Assembly: GCA_020444165.1 (NCBI GenBank)
Contig: JAHLLK010000046.1
Span: 1-45,240, forward strand
Length of the DNA: 45,240 nucleotides
Source: Deltaproteobacteria bacterium
GTDB lineage: Bacteria; Desulfobacterota; Desulfarculia; Desulfarculales; Desulfarculaceae
Reading direction: 5' to 3'
Part shown: in pieces, positions 14,812-23,676 of the stretch
Position numbering within the stretch: the stretch's first letter is position 1
Layout of the letters: each line of letters starts with the position of its first letter
Notes under the pieces: model-generated
Told to the model about the DNA's origin: nothing
Databases searched by the model: none
The model's input: only the letters and a program-made list of their open reading frames with translations
Program-made: the position numbers and the translations under genes

Positions 14812-16976
14812 TGGCGGGGCGGGCATTTGTCACCGGTTTGGGCCTCATCACCGCGGCCGGCTCCGGCCCGGACGAGCATTTGCACGCCCTGCGGGAAGCC
14901 CGGAGCTGCTGCCGGCCGCTCAGCCGGCTGCCCTATCCCTGGGGACCGCCGCCCCTGGTGGGCGAGGCCTCCCCGGCCGAGGCGCCGCCGGAGCTGCCCC
15001 GGAGCCACGTGCTGGCCTGGGAAGCCACCCGCCAAGCCGTGGCCGGGATGGCCGAACCGCCCCAGGCCGTGGTGGTGGGGGTCACCACCGGGGGCATGAA
15101 CCTCACCGAGGAGCTGCTGGCCCGGAAGGTGAGCGACCCGGCCCGCTATCGCCTGCATGCCGCGGGCAGCGTGGCCCGCTACCTGGCCGACCGCCTGTCC
15201 ACCACCGGGCCTTCCCTCACCGTGTCCACCGCCTGCTCCAGTGGCGCCGCGGCCCTGATCCTGGGCCTGGAGCTGATCCGGCGCGGCCGGGCCGGCACGG
15301 TGCTGGTGTGCGGCGCCGACGCCTTGTGCCGCCTCACCCTGCACGGCTTCCGCCTGCTGAAGCTCCTGGACCTCCGGGGCTCCCGGCCCCTGGACAAGGA
15401 CCGCGAGGGCCTCACCCTGGGCGAGGGCGCGGCGGCGCTTTTGCTGACTGCCGGAACCACCCCGCCGGCCGGCGCCTGGGCCGAGCTGGCCGGGGGCGGG
15501 CTCTCCTGTGACGCCCATCACCCCGTGGCCCCCCATCCCCGGGGCTTCGGCGCGGCGCAGGCCATGCGCGCGGCCCTGGCCGACGCCGGCTTGGCCAGCC
15601 CTGACCAGGTGGACTACCTGAACCTGCACGGCACCGGCACCCGGGACAATGACTTGGCCGAGGCCCTGGCCGTGCGCGAAGTGTTCGGCGGGAACCCGCC
15701 GCCCCTGTCTTCCTCCAAGGGCATCATGGGCCACACCCTGGGCGCGGCCGGCACGGTGGAAGCGGCGCTGACCATCCTGGCCCTCAAGGAGGGGCTCCTG
15801 CCGGCCAGCGCCGGTCTGAAGACGCCGGACCCGGCCCTGGGCCTGGACCCTCTCCAGGAAAGCCGGGAGGCCCCGGTGGCCGTGGCCATGTCCAATTCCT
15901 TTGGCTTTGGCGGCAACAACGCCAGCCTGGTGTTCACCCGGCCGGACCGGACCGGCGCGCCGGAGCGGACCTCCCGCCTGGGCGGCCTGGAGGTGCTGGC
16001 CTGGAGCGCGCTCTCGGGGGCGGGCGACGCCGCGGCCACGGCCGAACGCTTCCTGGCCGGGGAGCCGATCCGAGGCATGGTGCCTCCCGAGGTGCTGACC
16101 CGGGGCCTGGATCAGGGGATCCTGCGCCGCACCAAGCGGACCAGCCAAATGGCCCTGGCCCTGGCCACGGCCGCGGTGGCTCCCGGCCTGCCCCGGCCCC
16201 AGGCGGTGTACCACGCCACGGTCTTGGGCTCGCAGTCGGAAACCCAAGACTTCCTGCAGGACCTCCTGGCCAGCGGCGAGCGGCACGCCAGCCCCATCGA
16301 CTTCATGGGCTCGGTGCACAACGCCCCGGCCGGCCGGGTGGCCATGCATCTGGCCGCTCCGGGGCCCAACCTGACCCTCACCGGCCTGGACACCGCCTTT
16401 GAGGAGGCGATCCTGGCCGCCTGCCTCACCAGCCGGGGGCAGGAAGCGCCCTGCCTGGTGCTGGGCGCCGAGGAGTTCCACCCCCGGCTCACCCCCCTGT
16501 GGCACCCCGGCGCCGCGGCGGGACAGCCCCTGGAGGGCGGCGCGGCGTTCCTGGCCCGGCCGGGGACCACGCCCCGGGGTCTGTGGGTGCAGCCCTGCTG
16601 CCTGAACCGAGACCAGCCCCAGAGCGTGGAAGAGATGCTGGAGGCCCTGGACGGGCCCGGCCGGGTGGCCCGGGACTGCGGCCTGGTTTTGGCCGGCCTG
16701 CCCGCCGGCGAGCTGGCCCGGGCGGCGGAGCAGTTGGACCTTTTCGTGAGCCTCACCCGCCTGGCCGCGCCGGTGGTGAACTTTCACGATCTGCTGGGCC
16801 AGACCCCGGCGGCCGGGCCCTTGGCCGCGGCCATGGCCCTGGCCCTGTTGGAGGCCGGACGGGCCGAGGCCGGGCTCACCCGTGGCGAGTCCGTGGATTT
16901 GACCGGCAAGGCCATCCTGCTCCTGAACCTGGGCCGCCGTCTCTCGGCCACCTTGTTCCGGCGGGTGATGGGCTGA
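14811..16976 (+). CDS. Beta-ketoacyl synthase fused to a chain-length-factor-like domain
   Basis: A 721-residue fusion. Residues 1-380 are a full ketosynthase of the FabF/type II class with the Cys-His-His set C142 (STACSSG), H273 (LNLHGTGT) and H308 (KGIMGHTLGAAG). Residues about 390-720 form a second thiolase-like domain of the Ketoacyl-synt_2 type (PF13723), recognised by the DFMGSVHNAPAG motif (497-508). In aryl-polyene clusters this domain occurs as the separate chain-length factor paired with a ketosynthase. No catalytic Cys motif is seen in the second half. Here both subunits are on one chain, which suggests a covalently linked KS-CLF pair that elongates and measures the acyl chain. 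A 180-nt gap without a clear promoter follows. Confidence 0.88.
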   Translation: MAGRAFVTGLGLITAAGSGPDEHLHALREARSCCRPLSRLPYPWGPPPLVGEASPAEAPPELPRSHVLAWEATRQAVAGMAEPPQAVVVGVTTGGMNLTEELLARKVSDPARYRLHAAGSVARYLADRLSTTGPSLTVSTACSSGAAALILGLELIRRGRAGTVLVCGADALCRLTLHGFRLLKLLDLRGSRPLDKDREGLTLGEGAAALLLTAGTTPPAGAWAELAGGGLSCDAHHPVAPHPRGFGAAQAMRAALADAGLASPDQVDYLNLHGTGTRDNDLAEALAVREVFGGNPPPLSSSKGIMGHTLGAAGTVEAALTILALKEGLLPASAGLKTPDPALGLDPLQESREAPVAVAMSNSFGFGGNNASLVFTRPDRTGAPERTSRLGGLEVLAWSALSGAGDAAATAERFLAGEPIRGMVPPEVLTRGLDQGILRRTKRTSQMALALATAAVAPGLPRPQAVYHATVLGSQSETQDFLQDLLASGERHASPIDFMGSVHNAPAGRVAMHLAAPGPNLTLTGLDTAFEEAILAACLTSRGQEAPCLVLGAEEFHPRLTPLWHPGAAAGQPLEGGAAFLARPGTTPRGLWVQPCCLNRDQPQSVEEMLEALDGPGRVARDCGLVLAGLPAGELARAAEQLDLFVSLTRLAAPVVNFHDLLGQTPAAGPLAAAMALALLEAGRAEAGLTRGESVDLTGKAILLLNLGRRLSATLFRRVMG

Positions 16977-17156
16977 TTATCCGCCGGCCGGCCCTGGCCG
17001 CGGCCGGCTTGATTATGGCAATATGCTGCAACGCTGGCCCGTGGACCCCGGCCCGGGGCCCACGGTGGGCCCTGGGCCGCCCCGGCGGCGCCGGGCGGGG
17101 GATCCCCCGGCCCGGCCGAGGGCCACATCCCGCTTGGTTAGGGAGATACACCTGGT

Positions 17157-18419
17157 TTGAAACCACCCCGGAACAGACGCGTCCTGGTGGCCGGCTTTGC
17201 CGCCGCCACCCCCCTGGGCCGTGACCTGGCCGCCACCTGGGCCCGGGCCGCGGCCGGGGAGACCGGCTTCACCCCGCTGACCCGCTGCCGGGCCGAGACG
17301 CCCTGCCGGGTGGTGGGGCAGATTCCGGACTGGGACCCCGCGGCGCTCCCCTTTGCCGACGAGAAGGAAGTCTACAACTGGCACGCGGCCTACGTGCTCT
17401 TGACCATGGAGCTGTGTCGCGCGGCCCTGGCCGCGGCCGGCCTGGAGCTGACCCCGGCCGTGGCCGCCCGCACCGGCGCGGTGGTGGGTTCGTCCATCAA
17501 CGGAGCCGACGCGCTGGCGGCCGCGGGCCGCAAACTGGCCGCCGGCGGGCCCTTGAAGATCAGCCCCTACCTTTTGCCCAATGTCTGCGCCAACGTGCCG
17601 GCGGGCAAGGCCGGCATGCTCCTGGGCTTCACCGGCCCCATCTTCTCGCCCCAGGCGGCCTGCGCCTCGGGCAACTACGCGCTCGGCCTGGCCGCCCGGC
17701 TGATCCAGGCCGGGGAGCTGGATTTCGTCTTGGCCGGGGGAGTGGACATGCCCTTGGTCCCTGAGATCGTGCACGGTTTCTGCAACATGAACGCCACCTG
17801 CAAGCTGAAGCCCGGCGACCGGGCGGAGGCCGATCCCGGCCAGGCCAGCCGCCCCTTTTCCCGGGACCGCCGGGGCTTCGTGTTGGCCGAGGGCGGGGCC
17901 ATCCTCGTCTTGGCCGCCGCGAAGGCGGCGCGGGACCTGGGCCTCACCCCCCGGGCCGAGATCCTGGGGGTGGGCTGGAACTCCGACGCCCACCACTTCA
18001 CCCTGCCCTCCCAACCCACGGTGGTGGCGGCCATGCGGGCCGCCCTGGACGACGCCGGCGTGGCCCCGGGCGACATCGGGTGCTTGAACGCCCACGCCAC
18101 CTCCACCCAGCGGGGCGACGCGGCCGAGGCCGCCAGCCTGCGGGAGGTGTTCGGCCCGGACCTGGCCCATCTCCCCATCGCGGCCAACAAGTCCCAGGTG
18201 GGCCACGGCCTGGCCGCGGCCGGGGCGGTGGAGGCGGTGCTGGCCATCGAGGGGATGCAGCACGGGGTGATCCTGCCGGTGGCCAATTTGGCGCCCGATC
18301 CCCAGTTCGCCGACCTGAACCTGGCCCCCGCGGCCCGCGCCCAGGCCCACGAGCTGGTGCTCTCCAACGCCTTCGGCTTTGGCGGCACCAACTGCTGCCT
18401 GGTGCTCCGGGGGGTGTGA
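17157..18419 (+). CDS. Beta-ketoacyl synthase (second KS of the cluster)
   Basis: A 420-residue stand-alone ketosynthase with the complete catalytic set C169 (QAACASGNY), H313 (LNAHATSTQ) and H350 (NKSQVGHGLAAAG), ending in the usual NAFGFGGTN loop. It condenses malonyl-ACP with an acyl primer or chain. The start is TTG at 17157, with AGGGAG about 10 nt upstream; no better ATG fits before the conserved RRVLVAGFAAATPLG. The stop overlaps the next start (TGATG). It is as similar in pattern to KS3 at 21692 as to the KS half of the fused gene. Division of labour between the three may be priming versus elongation; that is inference. Confidence 0.92.
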   Translation: MKPPRNRRVLVAGFAAATPLGRDLAATWARAAAGETGFTPLTRCRAETPCRVVGQIPDWDPAALPFADEKEVYNWHAAYVLLTMELCRAALAAAGLELTPAVAARTGAVVGSSINGADALAAAGRKLAAGGPLKISPYLLPNVCANVPAGKAGMLLGFTGPIFSPQAACASGNYALGLAARLIQAGELDFVLAGGVDMPLVPEIVHGFCNMNATCKLKPGDRAEADPGQASRPFSRDRRGFVLAEGGAILVLAAAKAARDLGLTPRAEILGVGWNSDAHHFTLPSQPTVVAAMRAALDDAGVAPGDIGCLNAHATSTQRGDAAEAASLREVFGPDLAHLPIAANKSQVGHGLAAAGAVEAVLAIEGMQHGVILPVANLAPDPQFADLNLAPAARAQAHELVLSNAFGFGGTNCCLVLRGV

Positions 18420-18898
18420 TGCGACCCCGGGCCATGCAGTGCGAACCCCTGGCCGACCGGCCCAACCTGGTCCGTGACCAGGAGACCGGCCTGGTGTGGC
18501 ACCGGAGCGGGCTCCGGGTGCTCTACGTGGACACCGACCGCTCCGGCGCGGTGTACCACGCCAACTATCTCCGCTACTTCGAAGCCGGGCGGGCCGCCTT
18601 CATGCGCGACGCCGGCTTCCCCTACGCCGAGGTGGAGCGCCGGGGCTATCTCTACCCCGTGGTGCAGACCGGGCTCAACTTTTACGAGTATCTGGAGTAC
18701 GATGAACCGGTGTGGGTGCACACCCGGCCCGCCTTGTTGGAGCGGGTGCGGGTGCGCATCGACTACGCCCTGACCCGGGAGGGCGACGGCCGCATCGTCT
18801 GCGACGGCTTCACCCTGCACTGCGCCCTCAACGGAACCCGGCGGCCCGTGGCCGTGGACGAGGAAACCCAAAGGACCTGGCGGGAATTCCCTTCATGA
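18419..18898 (+). CDS. 4HBT-type acyl thioesterase (YbgC-like hotdog)
   Basis: A 159-residue hotdog-fold protein. The YbgC/4-hydroxybenzoyl-CoA thioesterase signature is clear: VLYVDTDRSGAVYHANYLRY (about residues 39-58) with the catalytic Asp. A 30-residue N-terminal extension precedes the domain. The start ATG overlaps the previous stop (TGATG) and the stop overlaps the next ATG (ATGA), so it is tightly coupled between KS2 and the dehydratase. In APE-type clusters a 4HBT thioesterase has a comparable place, releasing or proofreading the ACP-bound chain. Confidence 0.88.
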   Translation: MRPRAMQCEPLADRPNLVRDQETGLVWHRSGLRVLYVDTDRSGAVYHANYLRYFEAGRAAFMRDAGFPYAEVERRGYLYPVVQTGLNFYEYLEYDEPVWVHTRPALLERVRVRIDYALTREGDGRIVCDGFTLHCALNGTRRPVAVDEETQRTWREFPS

Positions 18899-20556
18899 GC
18901 CCGTCCTACAACCTTCCCCTGAATCTCGCCCTGCCGGCCCACCTGGCCGATCACCAAGTCATGGGCCGGGTGGTGCTGCCGGCGGTGCACGCGGTGGCCG
19001 CCCTGGCCCAGGCCGCCCGGGAGTGGGATCCGGGCCTGCCGGTGCACACCACCCACGACGCCTCGTTCCAGCGCTTCATCACCATCCCCGAGGGGACCCG
19101 GGAGATGGCGGCCCGGGCCGCCCTGACCCTCCTGGACACCGGCGGGGCCGAGGCCACCCTCATGACCGAGGTGGCGGCGCGGGGCGGCGCGGTGAGCCGG
19201 CTGTTGGAGCACGTGAAGGTCACCTTCGCCCCGGCCCGGCCCCCGGTGCCGCCGCCGGAGGACGAGACCTGGATCCTGCACGGCCCGGCCCTCATCGTGC
19301 CCCGGGACAAGTTCTACGCCGAATTGGTGCCGTTTGGCCCCTCGTTCCAGAACGTGCTTTCCGACGCCTTTCTGGCCCCCAACGGAGCCCTGGGCCGGGT
19401 GGGCTCCCAGGAGCCCTCGCCGCCCGGCCCCCTGGGCTCGCCCTACCCCCTGGACGCGGTGTTCCAACTGGCCTCGGCCTGGTGCCAGCGCTTCCGGGGG
19501 GTGGTCACTTTTCCGGCCGGGTACCGGCTCCGCTACATCTACCGCCGGGCCCTGGCCACCCGGCAGTATTTCGGCCGGGTCCTGCCCGTGGGGCAAAAGG
19601 ACGAGGACCACCTCTTTGACGTGTGGCTGCACGACCTGAAGGGCGAGGTGGTGGAGTGCGTGCAGGGGCTCATCATGTCCGACCTCTCCCGGGGGCGGGT
19701 CACCCCGCCGGACTGGGTGCGAGCCGACCTGGACTGCCGCCTGCCCGAGGCCGCCCCGGGCCAGGTGGAGCTGTTGCTCCTGGAGCACGAGGCCCTGCCG
19801 GCCTGCGCCAGCCTGGCCTTCAGCCCCCGGGAGCGTCACCGGGCCCAGAAGATGGGCCCCCGGCGCCTGCCGGGCTTCATGGCCGTGCGGCTGGGGCTGA
19901 AGCTGTTGGCCCGCAAGCTGGACCCCAAGGTGCGCCAGGTGCCTTCCTCCCGCCTGGACACCCTGGACCGCGACCCCACCCGGCCCCGGCTGCCCCCGGA
20001 GCTGGGCCAGGAAGGCTATCACTGCTCGGCCAGCCATGACCGCCGCTTCACCCTGGTGGCCGTGGCCGACCGGCCGGTGGGGGTGGACGTGGAGGAGATC
20101 GCGGAGCGGGCCTGGCGGGGCGGGCGCCTGTTTCTCTCGCCCGCGGAGAGGCGGCTGGCCGAGGCCTCGCCCCTGGGCAAGGAAGCGGCGGCGGTCCGCA
20201 TCTGGTCGGTGAAGGAGTGCGTGGCCAAGCTCATGAATTGGGAGCTGGTCCGGGCCTGGAAGGAAGTGGAGGTGGTGGAAGTGGCCCAAGACGGGAGCCG
20301 GCTCCAGGCGGCGGGCCAGGAAGCCCGGGCCTGCCACAGTTCCTGGGGGGGGCATCTGTTCACCTGCCTCACCGGCCTCAATCCGCCGGACGCCCCGCCG
20401 AAAGTTACGCCGCCAGCCCCCCCGGAGCTTACGCCGGAAGAGCCTCCGGAGGCTGCGGCGGCAGCCACGCCGGACCCCGCGCCGGAAGAACCGCCGGACG
20501 AGCCGGCGGAGGCCACCCCGGAGGAGCCGCCGGACGAGCCGCCCACCCCCGCCTAA
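18895..20556 (+). CDS. PKS-type dehydratase fused to a 4-prime-phosphopantetheinyl transferase
   Basis: A 553-residue fusion. Residues 1-270 form a double-hotdog dehydratase of the polyketide-synthase class, with the catalytic H20 in the HxxxGxxxxP motif (HQVMGRVVLP) and catalytic D187 in the DxxxQ motif (DAVFQ). Residues about 295-495 form a Sfp-like phosphopantetheinyl transferase, with the SASHD motif (378-382), GVDVE (396-400) and WSVKEC (437-442, a variant of WxxKEA). From about 498 to the end is a Pro/Glu/Ala-rich low-complexity tail. The enzyme would both dehydrate beta-hydroxyacyl-ACP to enoyl-ACP and activate the cluster's ACP. The ATG overlaps the thioesterase stop by 4 nt. This DH-PPTase pairing is unusual for a stand-alone protein. 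Confidence 0.85.
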   Translation: MSPSYNLPLNLALPAHLADHQVMGRVVLPAVHAVAALAQAAREWDPGLPVHTTHDASFQRFITIPEGTREMAARAALTLLDTGGAEATLMTEVAARGGAVSRLLEHVKVTFAPARPPVPPPEDETWILHGPALIVPRDKFYAELVPFGPSFQNVLSDAFLAPNGALGRVGSQEPSPPGPLGSPYPLDAVFQLASAWCQRFRGVVTFPAGYRLRYIYRRALATRQYFGRVLPVGQKDEDHLFDVWLHDLKGEVVECVQGLIMSDLSRGRVTPPDWVRADLDCRLPEAAPGQVELLLLEHEALPACASLAFSPRERHRAQKMGPRRLPGFMAVRLGLKLLARKLDPKVRQVPSSRLDTLDRDPTRPRLPPELGQEGYHCSASHDRRFTLVAVADRPVGVDVEEIAERAWRGGRLFLSPAERRLAEASPLGKEAAAVRIWSVKECVAKLMNWELVRAWKEVEVVEVAQDGSRLQAAGQEARACHSSWGGHLFTCLTGLNPPDAPPKVTPPAPPELTPEEPPEAAAAATPDPAPEEPPDEPAEATPEEPPDEPPTPA

Positions 20557-20675
20557 CCCCTTGCCTCCGGACCGTAATTTGGGTAGTTTTGAGGCTCGGC
20601 CGTCCGCTGCCGGCCCGGACCGCCGAGACCCAGCCGCGTCTCCCAGCTTCTAGTTGAAGGGATATCCACCAGCTC

Positions 20676-21674
20676 ATGCAGACCGTCAGCTCCTTGTTGG
20701 ACCCCGCCTGGCGGGAGCGCTACAAGCGTATCTCCCGCCTGAACATCCGCAGCTCCATCTATGACGTCACCAACCAGTGCAACCTGCGCTGCAAGGGGTG
20801 CTTCTTCTTTTCCTCGGGCGAGCACCACGTGGCCCCCGAGGAGAACGACCCGGCCGCCTGGGCCGCGTTCGTGGAGCGGGAAAAGGCCCGGGGGGTGAAC
20901 CTGGCCATTTTGATCGGCGGCGAGCCCACCCTGCACCTGGACCGGGTGGCGGCCTTTTACGACCGCCTGCCCACCTACTGCGCCACCAACGGACTCATCA
21001 AGGTGCCCCGGGAGCGCTTCCCGGACATGATGGTGGGCATCAGCCTCTGGGGCGACCCCGAGGACGAGAAGCGCCTCCGGGGCCGCGACGCCTTCAGCGT
21101 GTCCAGCAAAAATTACGCCGGCGACCCCCACACCTACTACCTCTACACCATCACCCCCGCCCAGGTGGGCCGGGTAGAGAACATGGTGCGCCGCATCCGG
21201 GACGTGGGGGTGAAGGTCCATTTCCAGCTCCTGTCCAACGACGAGGGGGTGGCCGGCTTTGACTGGACCCCGGAGCTGCTCCTGGCCGTGCGTCAGGAGA
21301 TGGACGATCTCCTGGAGCGCTACCCGGACACGGTGATCTCTTGCCGCTACTACCACCAGGTCATCACCACGGGACGCATGCTGGACCGCGCCTGGGGCTG
21401 GCCGGAGTGCCCCTCGGTCACCGAGACCATGGACGACCGTGACCCCCAGCCGCGCCGCCTCATCGGCTTCCGCCGCTGGGCCGCCGATCTGACCAGCACC
21501 CACCGCTGTTGCACCTCGGCCACCCGCGATTGCACCCAGTGCAAGGACGGCGCGGCCCACATGAGCTGGATCATGGTCAACAAACGGGCCCATCTGACTT
21601 CCACCGAGGACTTGCAGAACTGGGTGGAGGTGTACGAGATGTTCGCCAAGCTCTACCAGTTCCTGCCCTGGTAA
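20676..21674 (+). CDS. Radical SAM protein
   Basis: A 332-residue radical SAM enzyme with the [4Fe-4S] motif C35-x3-C39-x2-C42 (CNLRCKGC) and the GGEP motif (LIGGEPTLH) that binds the SAM amino group. The C-terminus has more Cys (C278, C279, C286, C289 in HRCCTSATRDCTQC), which could hold an auxiliary cluster. It does not have the B12-binding N-terminus of methyl-transferring class B enzymes. The family resembles the broad MoaA/HpnH-like set, but I cannot name the reaction. A 119-nt gap precedes it; KS3 follows after 17 nt. In this context it may make a C-C bond, cyclise or methylate the chain or the head group; that is speculation. Confidence 0.85.
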   Translation: MQTVSSLLDPAWRERYKRISRLNIRSSIYDVTNQCNLRCKGCFFFSSGEHHVAPEENDPAAWAAFVEREKARGVNLAILIGGEPTLHLDRVAAFYDRLPTYCATNGLIKVPRERFPDMMVGISLWGDPEDEKRLRGRDAFSVSSKNYAGDPHTYYLYTITPAQVGRVENMVRRIRDVGVKVHFQLLSNDEGVAGFDWTPELLLAVRQEMDDLLERYPDTVISCRYYHQVITTGRMLDRAWGWPECPSVTETMDDRDPQPRRLIGFRRWAADLTSTHRCCTSATRDCTQCKDGAAHMSWIMVNKRAHLTSTEDLQNWVEVYEMFAKLYQFLPW

Positions 21675-21691
21675 GGAGAAGGTCGCCCGGC

Positions 21692-22930
21692 ATGCCAGCC
21701 TCCCCCCCGGTCATCCTGGGCTATGATCTGGTTTCGCCCCTGGGGACCGAACTGATCCCCCAGTGGGAGCGGGCCGCCCGGGGCGAGAGCGGGGTGGTCC
21801 CCCTGACCCGTTTCGCGCCCGCGCCGGATTTCCCGGTGCAGGTGGCCGGCCAGGTGCCGGAGTTCGACGAGGCCCCCTTTCCCTTCCTGGCCCCCCGGGA
21901 GATGGCCCTGTGGCCCTCGCCGATCTTCCGCCACGCCATGCTGGTGACCCACCGGGCGCTGGCCCGGGCCGGGGTGGTGATCACCCCGGAGCTGGCCCCG
22001 GAGGTGGGCATCACCCTGTCGGCCGCGGTGGGCGGGCTGGACGCGGTGCTCTGGGCCGACCGCCGCCTGCAGGCCGAGGGCAAGCTGCCCCCGCCCTGGG
22101 TCCCTCCCAACTCCTGCATCAACATGGTGGGCGGCAAGCTCTCCATGCTCACCGGGGCCACCGGGCCCTTAATGTCCACCATCACCGCCTGCGCCACCGC
22201 GGCCACTTCGCTCATCGTGGGGGCCATGCTGCTGGCCCAGGGCCGGGCCCGGGTGGTCATCTGCGGCGGGGTGGACTTCCCCCTGGTGGAGCCGATCCTG
22301 GCCGGCTTCGCCACCATGAACGGGGCGATCAAGGGGCAGCGGGACGACCCGGCCCGGGCCAGCCGGCCCTTTTCGGCCGACCGCAAGGGCTTCGTGGTCA
22401 GCGAAGGCGCGGCGGCCCTGATCCTGGCCGACCGCGAGTTCGCCCGCGCCCACGGGCTGCCCTTTTCCTTTGAGCTGGCCGGCTGGTCCCTGACTTCCGA
22501 CGCCCACCACTACGTGGCGCCCCATCTGCCCACCGTGGCCCGGGCCATGGCCGAGGCCGTGGCCGACGCGGGGCTCGCCCCGGGCGACGTGGACCTGGTC
22601 TCGGCCCACGCCACCTCCACCAAGGCCGGCGACCTGGTGGAGGCCCAGGCCCTGGCCCAGGTGTTCGGCGCGCGGATACCCCCGGTGTGGGCGGGAAAAT
22701 CCCTGGTGGGCCACACCATGGGCGCGGCCGCCGGGGTGGAGCTGATCCTGGCGCTGATGGGCGCGGAGCGGGGCCTCTGCCCACCCACCCTGAACCACAC
22801 CCCCGACCCGGCCATCCCCCTGGATGTGGTGGCCGAAGGGGCCCGCCCCCTGGCCGCGGAACACCTCCTCAAGAACGCCTTTGGTTTCGGCGGCACCAAC
22901 TCCTGCCTCCTGGTGCGGCGGGTCAACTGA
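21692..22930 (+). CDS. Beta-ketoacyl synthase (third KS of the cluster)
   Basis: A 412-residue ketosynthase with the full set C167 (ITACATAATS), H306 (VSAHATSTKAGD) and H341 (GKSLVGHTMGAAAG), and the NAFGFGGTN end. The active-site Cys region (ACATA) is less canonical than the ACSSG of KS1, but Cys is present, so it is not a Gln-type chain-length factor. The start ATG at 21692 follows AAGGAGAAGG. The gene begins 17 nt after the radical SAM gene and ends 2 nt before the GT2 start. Confidence 0.92.
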   Translation: MPASPPVILGYDLVSPLGTELIPQWERAARGESGVVPLTRFAPAPDFPVQVAGQVPEFDEAPFPFLAPREMALWPSPIFRHAMLVTHRALARAGVVITPELAPEVGITLSAAVGGLDAVLWADRRLQAEGKLPPPWVPPNSCINMVGGKLSMLTGATGPLMSTITACATAATSLIVGAMLLAQGRARVVICGGVDFPLVEPILAGFATMNGAIKGQRDDPARASRPFSADRKGFVVSEGAAALILADREFARAHGLPFSFELAGWSLTSDAHHYVAPHLPTVARAMAEAVADAGLAPGDVDLVSAHATSTKAGDLVEAQALAQVFGARIPPVWAGKSLVGHTMGAAAGVELILALMGAERGLCPPTLNHTPDPAIPLDVVAEGARPLAAEHLLKNAFGFGGTNSCLLVRRVN

Positions 22931-22932
22931 CC

Positions 22933-23676
22933 ATGCCCCCCCAACTGGTGGCGGTGATCCCGGTGTACAACCACGCCTCCCGAGTGGCCACGGTGGCCCG
23001 GGGTCTGGCCGCCCGAGGGCTGCCGGTGTTGGTGGTGGACGACGGCTCCAGCGACGACCCGGCCGCGGCCCTGGCCGGAGTGGCCGGGGTGACCCTGGTG
23101 CGTCACGCGGAAAACCGGGGCAAGGGCGCGGCGCTCCTCACCGGCCTGGCCCTGGCCCGCCGGGCCGGGGCGGCCTGGGCCTTGACCCTGGACGCCGACG
23201 GCCAGCACGACCCGGCCGACGCGGCCCGCTTTTTGGCCCGCCTGGCCGCAGAGCCCCGGGCCATCCTCCTGGGGGTGCGCCAGGGCATGGACCCGGGCCA
23301 GGCCCCCTGGTCCAGCCGCTGGGGGCGGCGCTTTTCCAATTTCTGGGTCTGGGCGGCGGGCGGCGGCTGGCAGGCCGACTCCCAAAGCGGCTTCCGGGCC
23401 TATCCCCTGCCCGAGACCCTGGGCCTGGCCGCCCGGGCCCGGCGCTTCCAGTTCGAGGTGGAGATTCTGGTGCTGGCCGCCTGGGCCGGCCTGCCCGTAC
23501 GGGAGGCGCCCGTGACGGTGGTGTACCAGCCCGGCGCGCAGCGGGTGTCCCATTTCCGGCCCTGGCGGGATTTTTGGCGCAACTCCCGGGTCTTCACCCG
23601 CCTGGTGCTCTGGCGCATCTTTCTGCCGGCCCGCCTCCGGGCCCGCCTGGCCCTTCGGACGGAGGCCCGTTCATGA
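22933..23676 (+). CDS. Family 2 glycosyltransferase
   Basis: A 247-residue GT2 (GT-A fold) protein: VAVIPVYNHASR at the N-terminus, VVDDGSSDDP (about 35-44) for the nucleotide, and the metal-binding DADGQHD (about 91-97). It has no membrane segments, unlike DPM1-type enzymes with a GtrA tail, but the C-terminal half is basic and may bind lipid. The start comes 2 nt after the KS3 stop and its stop overlaps the next start by 4 nt. GT2 enzymes of APE clusters are thought to help attach the polyene or the head group; the donor sugar is unknown. Confidence 0.88.
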   Translation: MPPQLVAVIPVYNHASRVATVARGLAARGLPVLVVDDGSSDDPAAALAGVAGVTLVRHAENRGKGAALLTGLALARRAGAAWALTLDADGQHDPADAARFLARLAAEPRAILLGVRQGMDPGQAPWSSRWGRRFSNFWVWAAGGGWQADSQSGFRAYPLPETLGLAARARRFQFEVEILVLAAWAGLPVREAPVTVVYQPGAQRVSHFRPWRDFWRNSRVFTRLVLWRIFLPARLRARLALRTEARS

